Source of the DNA: Embleya sp040605455
Lineage (GTDB): Bacteria; Actinomycetota; Actinomycetes; Streptomycetales; Streptomycetaceae
Direction: 5' to 3'
Assembly (NCBI RefSeq): GCF_040605455.1
Contig: NZ_JBEXCV010000137.1
Coordinates: 1 to 24,089, forward strand
DNA length: 24,089 nt
The notes beneath the pieces were generated by a model. The model was not told the origin of the DNA and searched no databases. It worked only from the letters and a program-made list of their open reading frames with translations. Made by a program: the position numbers and the translations under genes. Shown here piece after piece: positions 6,988 to 14,736 of this stretch (positions are counted from its first letter, which is position 1; each line of letters opens with the position of its first letter).

Positions 6988-7596
6988 CTAGAACGGCGGC
7001 TCATCGGAGTACGTCGGGGCCGCCTGGGTGTCGGTGCCCGAGTAGGCGACCGACTTGGAAGGCGCCTTCTTCGCGGGGGACTTGCGGGCGGTCTTCGCCG
7101 GGGGCCGACTTGCGCCGGCCGCCTTCGTCGGCGGGCGGTCCGCGCCTTCCGACCCCGAGCCCGAGGTGTTCGCGGCGGGCGGGGTCTTGGTCGCGGTGTT
7201 CCAGGGGTCGTCCGCCGGCGCGGGGTTGCGTCGGGCGTTCCTGGTGACCTCCGCCGTGGCCCAGGTGAGGGAGGGTCCGATGTCATCCACGTCGATCACG
7301 GTTCGCTCGCGCGGGGTGCCGTCGGTGCGGTCCTCCCACCGCTCCGTGCGCACGGTGCCGGTGACGATCACGCGGGCGCCCTTGGTCAGGGACTCCGCCA
7401 CGTTCTCCGCCATCACGCGCCAGGCGGTGCAACCCCAGAACGTGGGCTCTCCGTCGGTCCACTCGTTGGTGGTCCGGTTGAAGTAGCGGGGGTTGACCGC
7501 CACGGTCCACTTGCACACCGCGTCGCCGGTGGGAAGGAAGCGAAGTTCGGGATCGTCGGTGAGGTTTCCGACGATCGTGATGGGGGTGCGGTTCAC
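6988..7596 (-). CDS. ssb: single-stranded DNA-binding protein
   Basis: This 202-aa protein starts with GTG at 7596 after GGAGGACACCC. Residues 1-115 form a bacterial SSB OB-fold: MNRTPITIVGNLTDDPELRF at the start, then WTVAVNPRY, the FWGCTAWRVMAENV helix strand and GARVIVTGTVRTERW. Residues 116-195 are a disordered Lys/Ala/Pro/Thr linker. The acidic tip YSDEPPF is the conserved tail that recruits replication and repair partners. It should coat single-stranded plasmid DNA, including any 3' overhang at the ends. The chromosome also encodes SSB, so the plasmid copy may be tuned to this replicon's polymerase or Tap-like protein (inference). Confidence 0.95.
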   Translation of the reverse strand: MNRTPITIVGNLTDDPELRFLPTGDAVCKWTVAVNPRYFNRTTNEWTDGEPTFWGCTAWRVMAENVAESLTKGARVIVTGTVRTERWEDRTDGTPRERTVIDVDDIGPSLTWATAEVTRNARRNPAPADDPWNTATKTPPAANTSGSGSEGADRPPTKAAGASRPPAKTARKSPAKKAPSKSVAYSGTDTQAAPTYSDEPPF

Positions 7597-7669
7597 GGGT
7601 GTCCTCCTACGGACTCGATCGGTACGGGCCGTACAGGAGGGGCGTGGTGCTCTATGCCCCGGGGACCAC

Positions 7670-7686
7670 GGCTCCCGGTGGGAGCC
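7670..7686 (-). terminator. hairpin after the repeat-containing membrane protein gene
   Basis: GGCTCCC-GGT-GGGAGCC forms a 7-bp stem with a 3-nt loop. It lies 20 nt downstream of the membrane-protein stop codon and upstream of ssb, so it is a possible terminator. The ~110-nt gap also holds the ssb promoter, which I cannot pin down. Confidence 0.5.
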
Positions 7687-7705
7687 GGATCCTCACCGGC
7701 ACAGA

Positions 7706-9544
7706 TCAGGCAACGTCGGCGGTCAGGGTCCCCGCCTTGATCTCTTCGTTGAGGGCCTTCGAGATGGCGCCCAGCTCCGCGTTGTTCCCGGTGAGCCCCG
7801 CCATCGCGAGAGTGCGGCGGCTCACCCTGCCGGAGTCGGTGCTGAGGATGCCTCGGGCCAGCTCCCGCGCGTGGGCCATGCGGTCCGCGCTCAGCGTGGG
7901 ACCGGTCCTCGGGACCGTGTGGAGGTCACGGGGACGCGGGTTCCCGTGATCCCGTGTGTCCCGGGATCCGTGGTCCGTCTGGGCCGGGATGCTGCCCTCC
8001 CTGGGACCAACCTTTGACATGGTCCCCGCGTCCAGGTGGTCCCCGGTCCGGGTGGTCCCGGGCTCGGTGGTCCCCGCGTCCAGGTGGTCCCCGGTCCGGG
8101 TGGTCCCGGGCTCGGTGGTCCCCGCGTCCAGGTGGTCCCCGGTCCGGGTGGTCCCGGGCTCGGTGGTCCCCGCGTCCAGGTGGTCCCCGGTCCGGGTGGT
8201 CCCGGGCTCNNNNNNNNNNNNNNNNNNNNNNNNNNNNNNNNNNNNNNNNNNNNNNNNNNNNNNNNNNNNNNNNNNNNNNNNNNNNNNNNNNNNNNNNNNN
8301 NNNNNNNNNGTGGTCCCCGCGTCCAGGTGGTCCCCGGTCCGGGTGGTCCCGGGCTCGGTGGTCCCCGCGTCCAGGTGGTCCCCGGTCCGGGTGGTCCCGG
8401 GCTCAGTGGTCCCCGCGTCCAGGTGGTCCCCGGTCCGGGTGGTCCCGGGCTCGGTGGTCCCCGCGTCCAGGTGGTCCCCGGTCCGGGTGGTCCCGGGCTC
8501 AGTGGTCCCCGCGTCCAGGTGGTCCCCGGTCCGGGTGGTCCCGGGCTCGGTGGTCCCCATGTCCAGGAGTGCGCGGGATGCCAGGCGGTCCGCCTCCTGG
8601 ATCCGGCCCACCATGGCATCCAGGTCTGCCACTTCCGCGCGGACCGCTTCCGTGTTCGTGTCGGTGGTCCCGACCTCCGCCGACGCGATGGCCCAGGGGG
8701 AGGGGAGTTCGAGCGTGGCCAGTCCGGCAGCGTTGTTCGAGTGGGCCAGCTCCCGCAGCAACCGAGTGCGTTGGGCGGGGCTCTGGGCGACACCGGCCCG
8801 ACGGAGTTCGCGTTGGAGCTGGGCCAGGGTGCGGCTCCGCCGGCGGACCGCCGTGGGTTCGTACGACGCGTACCGGGCCGCCAGTACGGTGGCCTTGACT
8901 GTGGCGCGGTCCCGGCTGATCTGCTCTGCCGTACGGTCGCGGACCGACAGACCGAGGCGGGCCAACGTACGCTCCCGCACCTCCCGGGTGATGATCGCCA
9001 GGATCCCGGTGTCGGTCATGTCCGAGTCGGTGTGGCGGAGTTCGATGCCCATGGCCATGTGCCAGAGGAGGGCTCCGAGCACCGGGCCCAGCATCACGCG
9101 GACGATCGCGGCGGCCAGGGAGTTCGACTCGGCTACCGCGGGTACCGCCAGGACTGCGGCGGCCACCCACACCAGGACACCCGGAGCGCCCGCGCGGCCC
9201 TGGGTCCGGAGGTTCGCCCTGGCCATGAGTGCCAGGGCGAACAAGGCGACTTCGCCCACCAGGAAGATCAACCCACGTTCCCAGGGGTTGCTGATCCCCA
9301 AGCGATGCTCAGCGAACCGCCAGGCGGTGTCACCGCTCAGACCGGTACTCAGCACCGCCCCGATACTGGCGACCACCACCGCGTCCGAGCGACCGCCCTT
9401 GGCGAAAATCGAGCGCCCGAGGGCTCGGATGCCACGGATGATCCCGTACAGGGACAGCAGTACGGAGGGGACTGTCACGGCCGCCGCAAACCAGGGGTGG
9501 GCCTGGGCCCAGGAGGTGAGTGCTTCGAGTTTCACAGTGACCAT
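7706..9544 (-). CDS. four-helix membrane protein with 16-aa tandem repeats (SpdB2-like candidate)
   Basis: About 612 residues across an assembly gap. Membrane segments are likely at 19-38, 54-71, 90-110 and 121-165, the last long enough for two. A basic, helical cytoplasmic region with Arg-rich stretches follows (190-265). At 300-319 AVRAEVADLDAMVGRIQEAD matches 16 of 20 residues in the TraB-like protein. From ~330 there are at least nine visible copies of GTTEPGTTRTGDHLDA, then a C-terminal ~60-aa helical domain (RVSRRTLAMAGLTGNN...). Four helices plus a cytoplasmic tail next to a TraB-like gene suggests an SpdB2-type spread protein. The start is uncertain: ATG 9544 lacks a good ribosome site, and a GTG 9 nt further in follows GGATGG. 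Confidence 0.75.
   Translation of the reverse strand: MVTVKLEALTSWAQAHPWFAAAVTVPSVLLSLYGIIRGIRALGRSIFAKGGRSDAVVVASIGAVLSTGLSGDTAWRFAEHRLGISNPWERGLIFLVGEVALFALALMARANLRTQGRAGAPGVLVWVAAAVLAVPAVAESNSLAAAIVRVMLGPVLGALLWHMAMGIELRHTDSDMTDTGILAIITREVRERTLARLGLSVRDRTAEQISRDRATVKATVLAARYASYEPTAVRRRSRTLAQLQRELRRAGVAQSPAQRTRLLRELAHSNNAAGLATLELPSPWAIASAEVGTTDTNTEAVRAEVADLDAMVGRIQEADRLASRALLDMGTTEPGTTRTGDHLDAGTTEPGTTRTGDHLDAGTTEPGTTRTGDHLDAGTTEPGTTRTGDHLDAGTTEPGTTRTGDHLDAGTXXXXXXXXXXXXXXXXXXXXXXXXXXXXXXXXXXEPGTTRTGDHLDAGTTEPGTTRTGDHLDAGTTEPGTTRTGDHLDAGTTEPGTTRTGDHLDAGTMSKVGPREGSIPAQTDHGSRDTRDHGNPRPRDLHTVPRTGPTLSADRMAHARELARGILSTDSGRVSRRTLAMAGLTGNNAELGAISKALNEEIKAGTLTADVA
8021..8567 (-). repeat. 48-bp in-frame tandem repeats
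   Basis: The array has an exact 48-bp period, coding 16 residues on the - strand. About four units are visible before the gap and just over five after it. Units are nearly identical. The only clear variation is a synonymous A/G at one site (CTCAGTGG versus CTCGGTGG) that alternates at 8404, 8452, 8500 and 8548, hinting at a 96-bp higher-order unit. Because 48 is divisible by 3, copy-number changes keep the frame. The opposite frames read as collagen-like Gly-Pro strings but these are shadows. Confidence 0.95.
8210..8309. other. 100-N assembly gap inside the tandem repeats
   Basis: Exactly 100 Ns sit within the array, which is a conventional placeholder for a gap of unknown length. The flanking units are in the same reading frame, as expected if a whole number of 48-bp units is missing. 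The true protein length is therefore unknown. Confidence 0.98.
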
Positions 9545-9562
9545 CCGTAGTGTGCGGTGGAG

Positions 9563-9667
9563 GTGTGCGCGCACTGTGCGCGCTAGGACAAAACAGGATC
9601 TTTAGGACTGTGCAGGGGTCTATATGTGGGGCCGGGGCGGTGCGCGCACAGTGCGGTGTGCGCGCAC
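9563..9667. promoter_or_regulatory. GTGCGCGCAC palindrome cluster between translocase and membrane-protein genes
   Basis: The 10-bp palindrome GTGCGCGCAC occurs three times (9565-9574, 9640-9649, 9658-9667), the last two 18 bp apart. At the first copy a longer dyad, CGCGCAC-T-GTGCGCG, runs 9568-9582. Between them is an AT-richer stretch (9584-9626, including TCTATATG). No gene fits the 140-bp gap. It may be the operator/promoter of the downstream membrane protein, or a transfer locus (clt-like) bound by the TraB-like protein whose gene ends 19 nt away. Confidence 0.55.
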
Positions 9668-9685
9668 ACTCCCCTCCCTGATCCG

Positions 9686-11827
9686 TCACTGGCTGTTGTC
9701 GCTGGGCCAGTCTTCCGGAAGCCGTTGGGTGATCATGTACACCCCGTACTCCTCCGGCGGGTTCGTGACGAACCCCTCCGAGATGAGCCGATCACGCTGC
9801 CGGTAGAACCACCGGCGGGGGTCGCGAACGGCGACATTGAGCCAAATGTCCTGAAGATCACCGGGCTTGAACGCCACCTCTCCCGCGTCGAACATGGCGT
9901 TCAACCGGACCCGGAGAGCCTGGATCGCGGCCGGAGGCTGGAGCGTCCGGCCCGATGCCGCACTGTCGAAACGCAACGGGGCCTCCTCCGCCGGCGGGAC
10001 CTCCTCCAACTCCCGCTCCGTGTACGCGTTCGGCTCAGGGTCCGCCTCCTGGACCCGACCCACCATGTCCTCCAGATCCGCCACCTCCGCGCGGATCGCC
10101 TCTTCGTCCATGTCGGTCATCTCGATCTCCGGCGGGCCGGACTCGAAGGGGGCAGCCTCGGTGGGGGTGACCTCGGTCCGGGTCGCCTGGGGGAAGGCGT
10201 CCGGCTCGGTGAGCGACGCGTCCACCGACCCCTCCGCCTCCTCCAGGAGCGGGGTCGTGAAGATCTCCCGGTTGGTCCACAACCCCCCGTACGCCTTCGC
10301 CGTGACCTCATCGAGCGGGGTCCGGATGTGCGCGGTGGCCGTGATGACGTCCGCCAGGATGCGATTCTCCGAGAGGCGGGACCGCGCGGGCATGGACCAC
10401 CGCTTCTCTTCCGTGCCCAGGCCCATGATGTAGTGGCGTCCGGCCTTGCGGTTGCCCCATTCGCAGTCGATCCCCTGGGCCAGGAGGTCCGCCGGCATGA
10501 TGAAGCTGGCGTCTCCCCCGTCGGTCATCCCGAACTGTGCCGCGGCGGGGTGGTTCGCGCGGGCCGTCGTGTCGATGTTGTCGGCGGTGGCCCGCTGGAA
10601 ACTTGAGATGATCCAGATCCCGACGGAGCGCGCGGTCCGCAGCATCTTCACGTAGGCCGCACTCGATGCCGCGAAGTCGGCCGCCTCTTCGGCCACGACG
10701 ATCAGGAAGTTCAACCCGCATCCGGGCCTCCACTTCGCGATGCCCTTCGCGCCCAAATAGTTCGCGCGGGCCTTGATCGCGGAAGGCGTCAGGGCGAAGA
10801 ATTTCCGGATGGGGCCTTCGTCGCGAAGGAACATCTCGGCTCCGTGCCGGACGCATCCGTAGTCCTGATCGGGCTTGGAGGCGTCCAGGATGATCACGGA
10901 GACCTCGGTCCGGGTCAGGGCCTCGGTGATCACGTTGCGGATCCACAGGGTTTTGCCCGCGCCGTTGGTCCCCTGGGTGATCAGGTGTTCCACGTTGTCC
11001 TTGGGGCAACCCGTGGGATTGAGCGGGACGTCCTCCCCGTCTTCGTAGATGGCCGCCCCGGTGAGCGGGCCCGCCCCGATCGACTGCCCGATGTCCTCCG
11101 GCATGCCCCAGGGGAGAGGGTCACGAAGCAGATCCTCCACCACAGCGCGAAGCGTGATCTGGGAAGAGTCGTCCGGGTCCACGGTCGCGGTCATCCGGCC
11201 CTTGCCCAGGCGGAGGGACGTCCCCAAGGACTCCAAGCGCTGGACGAACTGGGATGCCGTGGCGCCCTCTTCGGCGGACACGTCCACCGTGACAACGCCC
11301 TTGCCGGAGCCCCGGACCTCCTGGACCTTGAACCGCTCCAGACCGATGGTCTCCTCCAGGCGGGCCCACTTGGAGGTCTTCGCCCCGCGCTCCTTGCGGC
11401 CCATGTGCCGGCGGATGTTGTGCGCGGCGGACAGAACCACGCCACCGAGGAGCCACGCACTGAGGGGAGTTCCGTCCATGCCCGCGATCAGGCCCGTGGT
11501 CGTGCCCAGGGTGAGGGCGCCCGCGGTGGCGGTGTTGAGCGCGTGGCGGGCCCGGTCAGCAGCCGTGGTCTTGTGGACGTAGGTGGTCAGGGCCGCACCG
11601 GCTCCGGCCAGGACGATCGAGACCACGGGGGTGGTGGTCGGGTCTCCACCCCAGTAGAGATGGGCCGCCTCGGTGCTGGCGCCGGCGGCCAGGGTCAGGC
11701 CCCAGGGCGCCAGGTACGGGGCCGCCGCGATCAGGGCCTCCGAGACGCGGTCCTCACCGCGCTCCGCGACACCGAAGCGGCTGACCGCCGTGGAACGGCT
11801 CTTGCTCGCGCGGGACTTGCGGGCCAT
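9686..11827 (-). CDS. FtsK/TraB-family conjugative DNA translocase
   Basis: This 713-aa protein starts at ATG 11827 (AAGGAGG upstream; ATGA overlap with the preceding gene). Two to four N-terminal membrane segments lie within 36-135, each after basic residues. The motor domain has Walker A GTNGAGKT (286-293), LDASKPD (314-320) and Walker B LIVVAEEAAD (375-384). An acidic linker (525-625) contains a 20-residue module shared with the repeat-containing membrane protein. A C-terminal winged-helix-like domain (633-700) resembles FtsK-gamma/TraB DNA-recognition domains. TraB proteins move double-stranded plasmid DNA between mycelia as hexameric pumps. Chromosomal FtsK is less likely because the neighbours are Spd-like. 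Confidence 0.88.
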   Translation of the reverse strand: MARKSRASKSRSTAVSRFGVAERGEDRVSEALIAAAPYLAPWGLTLAAGASTEAAHLYWGGDPTTTPVVSIVLAGAGAALTTYVHKTTAADRARHALNTATAGALTLGTTTGLIAGMDGTPLSAWLLGGVVLSAAHNIRRHMGRKERGAKTSKWARLEETIGLERFKVQEVRGSGKGVVTVDVSAEEGATASQFVQRLESLGTSLRLGKGRMTATVDPDDSSQITLRAVVEDLLRDPLPWGMPEDIGQSIGAGPLTGAAIYEDGEDVPLNPTGCPKDNVEHLITQGTNGAGKTLWIRNVITEALTRTEVSVIILDASKPDQDYGCVRHGAEMFLRDEGPIRKFFALTPSAIKARANYLGAKGIAKWRPGCGLNFLIVVAEEAADFAASSAAYVKMLRTARSVGIWIISSFQRATADNIDTTARANHPAAAQFGMTDGGDASFIMPADLLAQGIDCEWGNRKAGRHYIMGLGTEEKRWSMPARSRLSENRILADVITATAHIRTPLDEVTAKAYGGLWTNREIFTTPLLEEAEGSVDASLTEPDAFPQATRTEVTPTEAAPFESGPPEIEMTDMDEEAIRAEVADLEDMVGRVQEADPEPNAYTERELEEVPPAEEAPLRFDSAASGRTLQPPAAIQALRVRLNAMFDAGEVAFKPGDLQDIWLNVAVRDPRRWFYRQRDRLISEGFVTNPPEEYGVYMITQRLPEDWPSDNSQ

Positions 11828-12216
11828 CACTCCGCCTCCTTGATCTTGAAGCTCTTGCCCTTCGTGGTGGTGGCCCCGGTCTTCGCGGCCTTCGCTGCCA
11901 GCTCCGGGTTCACGAAGTGGCGGATGTAGGAGGAGTGCATCTTGGCCACGGCGACACCCAGGATCTTGGGGCCCTCCGCGCCCACCTTGAGGTGGGAGGA
12001 CACCAGCCGCGCGCGGAGGCGAACGCCGGCCCCGAACTCGAACCACTTGCCCTTGTACGCGCCCAGGGTGGCCGCCAGGATGTCCGCGTCCATGTAGACC
12101 TTCGTGTACATCTCGCTACCGATCGCCTGGAGGAGCTGGCGGTAACGGCGGATGTCGTCCCCGGACTCGAACTCGATCTTGTCCCACTCGGTTACCAGCT
12201 TGACCAGATCAGACAT
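11827..12216 (-). CDS. conserved-looking protein coupled to the TraB-like gene
   Basis: This 129-aa soluble protein has ATG 12216 after GGGAG and a stop overlapping the translocase start (ATGA). It is mixed alpha/beta with no membrane segment. The centre (MYTKVYMDADILAATLG, then KWFEFGAGVRLRARLVSS) looks strand-rich, and the C-terminus is Lys/Ala-rich. Strict coupling to the translocase suggests a stoichiometric partner. Family not recognised. Confidence 0.7.
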   Translation of the reverse strand: MSDLVKLVTEWDKIEFESGDDIRRYRQLLQAIGSEMYTKVYMDADILAATLGAYKGKWFEFGAGVRLRARLVSSHLKVGAEGPKILGVAVAKMHSSYIRHFVNPELAAKAAKTGATTTKGKSFKIKEAE

Positions 12217-12502
12217 GGCGGTCTCCCATCATGGGGTTGGGGATGGAGCCGAAACGCGGGGCGATCACGACATCGGTGACGTCGGGGCCGACGTGCTCCC
12301 CGGCCCGCTCGATCAGGTGGTGCGCGGCCCGGGAGCGCCAGGTGGCCAGAGCCGCATACACGCTGTCCGGCCGGAACCGGATCGCGGTCACCACGGTGAG
12401 CGTGATCCAGGCCAGGCACAGGGCGGTGTTGGAGGCCAGGCGGCTGGCGGACGTCAGGGTCGGGCGGATGTCCGGGGTGAGGTGGCGGAGCCGAGTCCGC
12501 AT
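12209..12502 (-). CDS. small single-pass membrane protein
   Basis: This 97-aa protein starts at ATG 12502 (GAAGGGA 7 nt upstream) and overlaps the next gene by 8 nt (ATGTCTGA). One membrane segment lies at about 24-43 (NTALCLAWITLTVVTAIRF), preceded by basic residues, so the C-terminal half probably faces outward or spans once. Size and place in the transfer operon fit Spd-type spread proteins, but sequence gives no firm match. Confidence 0.65.
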   Translation of the reverse strand: MRTRLRHLTPDIRPTLTSASRLASNTALCLAWITLTVVTAIRFRPDSVYAALATWRSRAAHHLIERAGEHVGPDVTDVVIAPRFGSIPNPMMGDRHV

Positions 12503-12597
12503 CGTGGTCCCTTCGGGTCGGGTCGGTGGCTCGGTGGACACCTCCGGGGTCAGGACTCGGGGCCCTGGCCCTGGGGAGAACGCCAAGACAGCAACGG

Positions 12598-12783
12598 TCA
12601 CTTGGCGTTCTGGTAGGTGTTCTGGACCGACTCGACACCGGAGCGCACGGTGTTGCCCACGACGCTCTCCGACGTCATCACGCCGAACGAGATGGCCAGT
12701 ACCAGGACCCACAACGGGACATCGGCGTGGCGGTACGCGTACCAGACACCGGCGGCCAGGATGAGCGCGATTCCGAGACTCAC
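12598..12783 (-). CDS. small two-helix membrane protein (Spd-like)
   Basis: This 61-aa protein starts with GTG 12783 after AAGGAGTTATCCC. Two hydrophobic segments, about 3-17 and 22-37, are followed by a polar tail. Tiny membrane proteins upstream of tra genes are typical of Streptomyces plasmid spread (spd) loci, which help plasmid move through the recipient mycelium. The assignment rests on size, topology and location. Confidence 0.6.
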   Translation of the reverse strand: MSLGIALILAAGVWYAYRHADVPLWVLVLAISFGVMTSESVVGNTVRSGVESVQNTYQNAK

Positions 12784-12835
12784 GGGATAACTCCTTCATG
12801 GTTTGGTGGGTCTGTGGTGAAGCGGGGTTCTGGGA

Positions 12836-12874
12836 TCCCGTGTCCCCGGGGGACAGGTCACCGGAGACACGGGA
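12836..12874 (-). terminator. hairpin with CCCGTGTC/GACACGGG arms
   Basis: Arms 12836-12844 and 12866-12874 pair perfectly (9 bp). An internal alternative hairpin, TGTCC/GGACA (12841-12855), can form instead. It lies just after the gene ending at 12884 and contains GGGATCCCGTGTCC, a motif also found at 18989. It could be a terminator, attenuator or operator. Confidence 0.45.
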
Positions 12875-12883
12875 AGTCGGGTT

Positions 12884-13096
12884 CTACGTGCCGATCAGGA
12901 TGACCACCGCGGTGAACACCGCGGCCAGGGCGCCCAGGCGGGCCGGGGACTCGGTGGACCACAGGAGGAGGTGCGCCAGACCCTTGATCGGGGCCGTGAC
13001 CACCGCCCACCAGAAGAGAAAGCGCCGGCGCTCCGCCGCGTCCCACACATCCCCGGTCTCGGGGTCCATCCAAAGCTGGGGCCGGGGCTTCTTCAT
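12884..13096 (-). CDS. small membrane protein (Spd-like)
   Basis: This 70-aa protein starts at ATG 13096 after AAAGGACAG. A polar, Pro/Asp-containing N-terminus (LWMDPETGDVWDAAERRRF) precedes two hydrophobic segments at about 27-46 and 53-69. It is the first gene of the cluster leading to the TraB-like protein. The Spd-type role is inferred from position and size. Confidence 0.6.
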   Translation of the reverse strand: MKKPRPQLWMDPETGDVWDAAERRRFLFWWAVVTAPIKGLAHLLLWSTESPARLGALAAVFTAVVILIGT

Positions 13097-13147
13097 CGTG
13101 CTGTCCTTTCTGTGTTGTCGAACCCGAGTCCGGTGCTCCGGCGCTCT

Positions 13148-13182
13148 CCGGGTGACTCGGGACCAAGTCCCGAGACACCCGG
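13148..13182 (-). terminator. terminator after the 15266-13199 operon
   Basis: Stem CCGGGTG-A-CTCGGGAC (13148-13163) pairs with GTCCCGAG-A-CACCCGG (13167-13182) around a CAA loop, with one A/A mismatch. It lies 17 nt past the stop codon of the gene ending at 13199, so downstream transfer genes probably need their own promoter or depend on read-through. Confidence 0.75.
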
Positions 13183-13198
13183 GCTGAGCCGGAATCCC

Positions 13199-13906
13199 TC
13201 AGCGTTCGCTCTGTGCCAGGTACGCCATGCGGACCTCCAGGGGGAGGTACGCGCCCACGGTCACCGGGTCGGTGCCACGCATGAGCCCCGCCTCCAGGCC
13301 CTCCACCGCCGGCAGCGACAGTCCGGCGTGAACGGCCCGATCGATCGTGATCTCCCTCATCGCGGCCACGGCTCCCATCACCCCTCGGTGGCCGGGGAGT
13401 ACGTCCCGGGCCGCCTCCAGCAGGCGCCAGGCCACACACGACTCGATCGCGTCCGTCCGGGCCGCGCCGTGTGAGTACGCCATCCAGTTCGGGGCGGTCC
13501 GGGCCGCGAACTCATCCGAGAAATCCCACTTGGTCCGCCCGGCGATCCCCAGGAAGATCGACGTCTCCGCCAGGGCCAAGTACTGGGTGTTGTACGCCTG
13601 GCAGAACCGGCTGAAGCCGTTGAGCGTCGCTGCCTCCTCCCGCTCCGGGAGGATCGAGCGCATGGCGTCCAGTGCGTGGTAGCACGTGGACGTGGTGTCC
13701 GTCCGTGTCTGGGTGATCTCCCGGATTCGGCGCAAGTCCGCCGGAAGCGGCGCATCCGCGAACCCCTGGAGCCGCGCGTGTGCGTTGGCGAACGTGCCGT
13801 ACCACAGGGCCAGTTGAGCCTCATACGGATCCTCGAACACTCCCGTGGGGTCCGGGGCCTGGGTCGGGTTCGGGGTCCGGGTCTTGCGGAGGAACCTGGG
13901 GATCAT
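13199..13906 (-). CDS. unknown 235-aa helical protein
   Basis: ATG 13906 overlaps the upstream PAPS-reductase-family gene by ATGA. The protein is soluble, mostly helical and rich in Ala and aromatic residues (NWMAYSHGAARTD, FCQAYNTQYLALAE), with no membrane segment and no motif I can name. It is the last gene of a three-gene coupled operon that starts at the divergent control region, and is followed by a terminator. The tight coupling suggests it works with the sulfotransfer-type enzyme upstream. Confidence 0.7.
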   Translation of the reverse strand: MIPRFLRKTRTPNPTQAPDPTGVFEDPYEAQLALWYGTFANAHARLQGFADAPLPADLRRIREITQTRTDTTSTCYHALDAMRSILPEREEAATLNGFSRFCQAYNTQYLALAETSIFLGIAGRTKWDFSDEFAARTAPNWMAYSHGAARTDAIESCVAWRLLEAARDVLPGHRGVMGAVAAMREITIDRAVHAGLSLPAVEGLEAGLMRGTDPVTVGAYLPLEVRMAYLAQSER

Positions 13907-14736
13907 CACGCCACCTCGGGAAGGGTCGGGTTCTGGGCCATGGCCTGGATCTCGGCCATGGAAAGGTCTTCGCGGAAGCGGTGGCCGATCTCGCTTTCGA
14001 GCGCCACCAGTTCGGTCACGTAGTCCGGCCGGAGGCGGGCCGCGCAGATCAGATCGGCCTGACTCGCCAGGACACAGAAGGAGCAAGACAGCCGGCTCAT
14101 GCCCCGGTCGTATACGTCGTGGTACGGGATCCCCCGGGCCCGGATCCGCTCCCAGACCTGATCCACGGTCCAGTGCAGGATCGGGAGGTGGGTGTAGATC
14201 ACGCGCGTCCCGCTGGAGCCCCGCATGTCCGGCGCCAGCATCGGGCGCTTCGCGCGCTTCGTGGACTCCTGGCCACGCAGACCCATGCAGTTGAGGACTC
14301 GGGCCGGGCGCCCTGTGATCCCCAGCTCCGCGACCCAACGCGTGATCAGTCGCTGGATTTGATCCCGTTTCTGATCCGAAGTGCAGTAACGCGCGTCCGA
14401 CGAAGGCCACATCCCGCGATCCCGGATCTGGGTCTCAAGGTCACCCTTGGCCCGGGTGCACGTCTCGAAGCGAAGTCCGTACCGCTCGGCCTGGGTTCGA
14501 GCCAGGGCGGTGGTCCCGGGCCACTCCATCCGGCCCAATGACGCGTGGGCGACGATCACCCGGTCCCGCACTCCCGCCGCGTCGGCCCGCGCCACAACCT
14601 CATCGAGCATCGCGGCGGAGTCCTTGCCACCCGAGGAGTTCGCGACGATCAAATCCGCGTCCGCGTAGTCCAGGGTGTCCAGGGTGATCTGCCACTTGGC
14701 CACCGCCACACGGACGTACTCACGGGAGCGGGCCAT
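13906..14736 (-). CDS. PAPS reductase/ATP-pyrophosphatase family protein
   Basis: This 276-aa protein starts at ATG 14736 with ATGA overlaps on both sides. The PP-loop SSGGKDS (34-40) binds ATP or PAPS and the following helix fits the N-type ATP pyrophosphatase fold. Cysteines at 118 (ARYCTSDQK), 150 and a CSFC pair (218/221) plus C231 could hold an iron-sulfur cluster or carry sulfur, as in the DndC branch and the many phage PAPS-reductase-like proteins. No dndA/B/D/E or other phosphorothioation genes are present, and assimilatory sulfate reduction is unlikely on a small plasmid. A nucleic-acid modification or anti-defence role is possible but unproven. Confidence 0.85.
   Translation of the reverse strand: MARSREYVRVAVAKWQITLDTLDYADADLIVANSSGGKDSAAMLDEVVARADAAGVRDRVIVAHASLGRMEWPGTTALARTQAERYGLRFETCTRAKGDLETQIRDRGMWPSSDARYCTSDQKRDQIQRLITRWVAELGITGRPARVLNCMGLRGQESTKRAKRPMLAPDMRGSSGTRVIYTHLPILHWTVDQVWERIRARGIPYHDVYDRGMSRLSCSFCVLASQADLICAARLRPDYVTELVALESEIGHRFREDLSMAEIQAMAQNPTLPEVA

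Noticed and set aside
8021..8567. Tandem repeat as a CRISPR array
   Set aside because: Units are contiguous and identical over 48 bp with no unique spacers, and no cas genes are present.
7954..9605. Collagen-like Gly-Pro frames in the tandem repeat region
   Set aside because: They arise from reading the 48-bp repeat in other frames. Only the - strand frame continues into membrane segments and a shared module.
9330..9689. 119-codon - strand frame covering the palindrome cluster
   Set aside because: Cys/Arg/His-rich translation generated by the repeats, overlapping the start of the membrane-protein gene in another frame.
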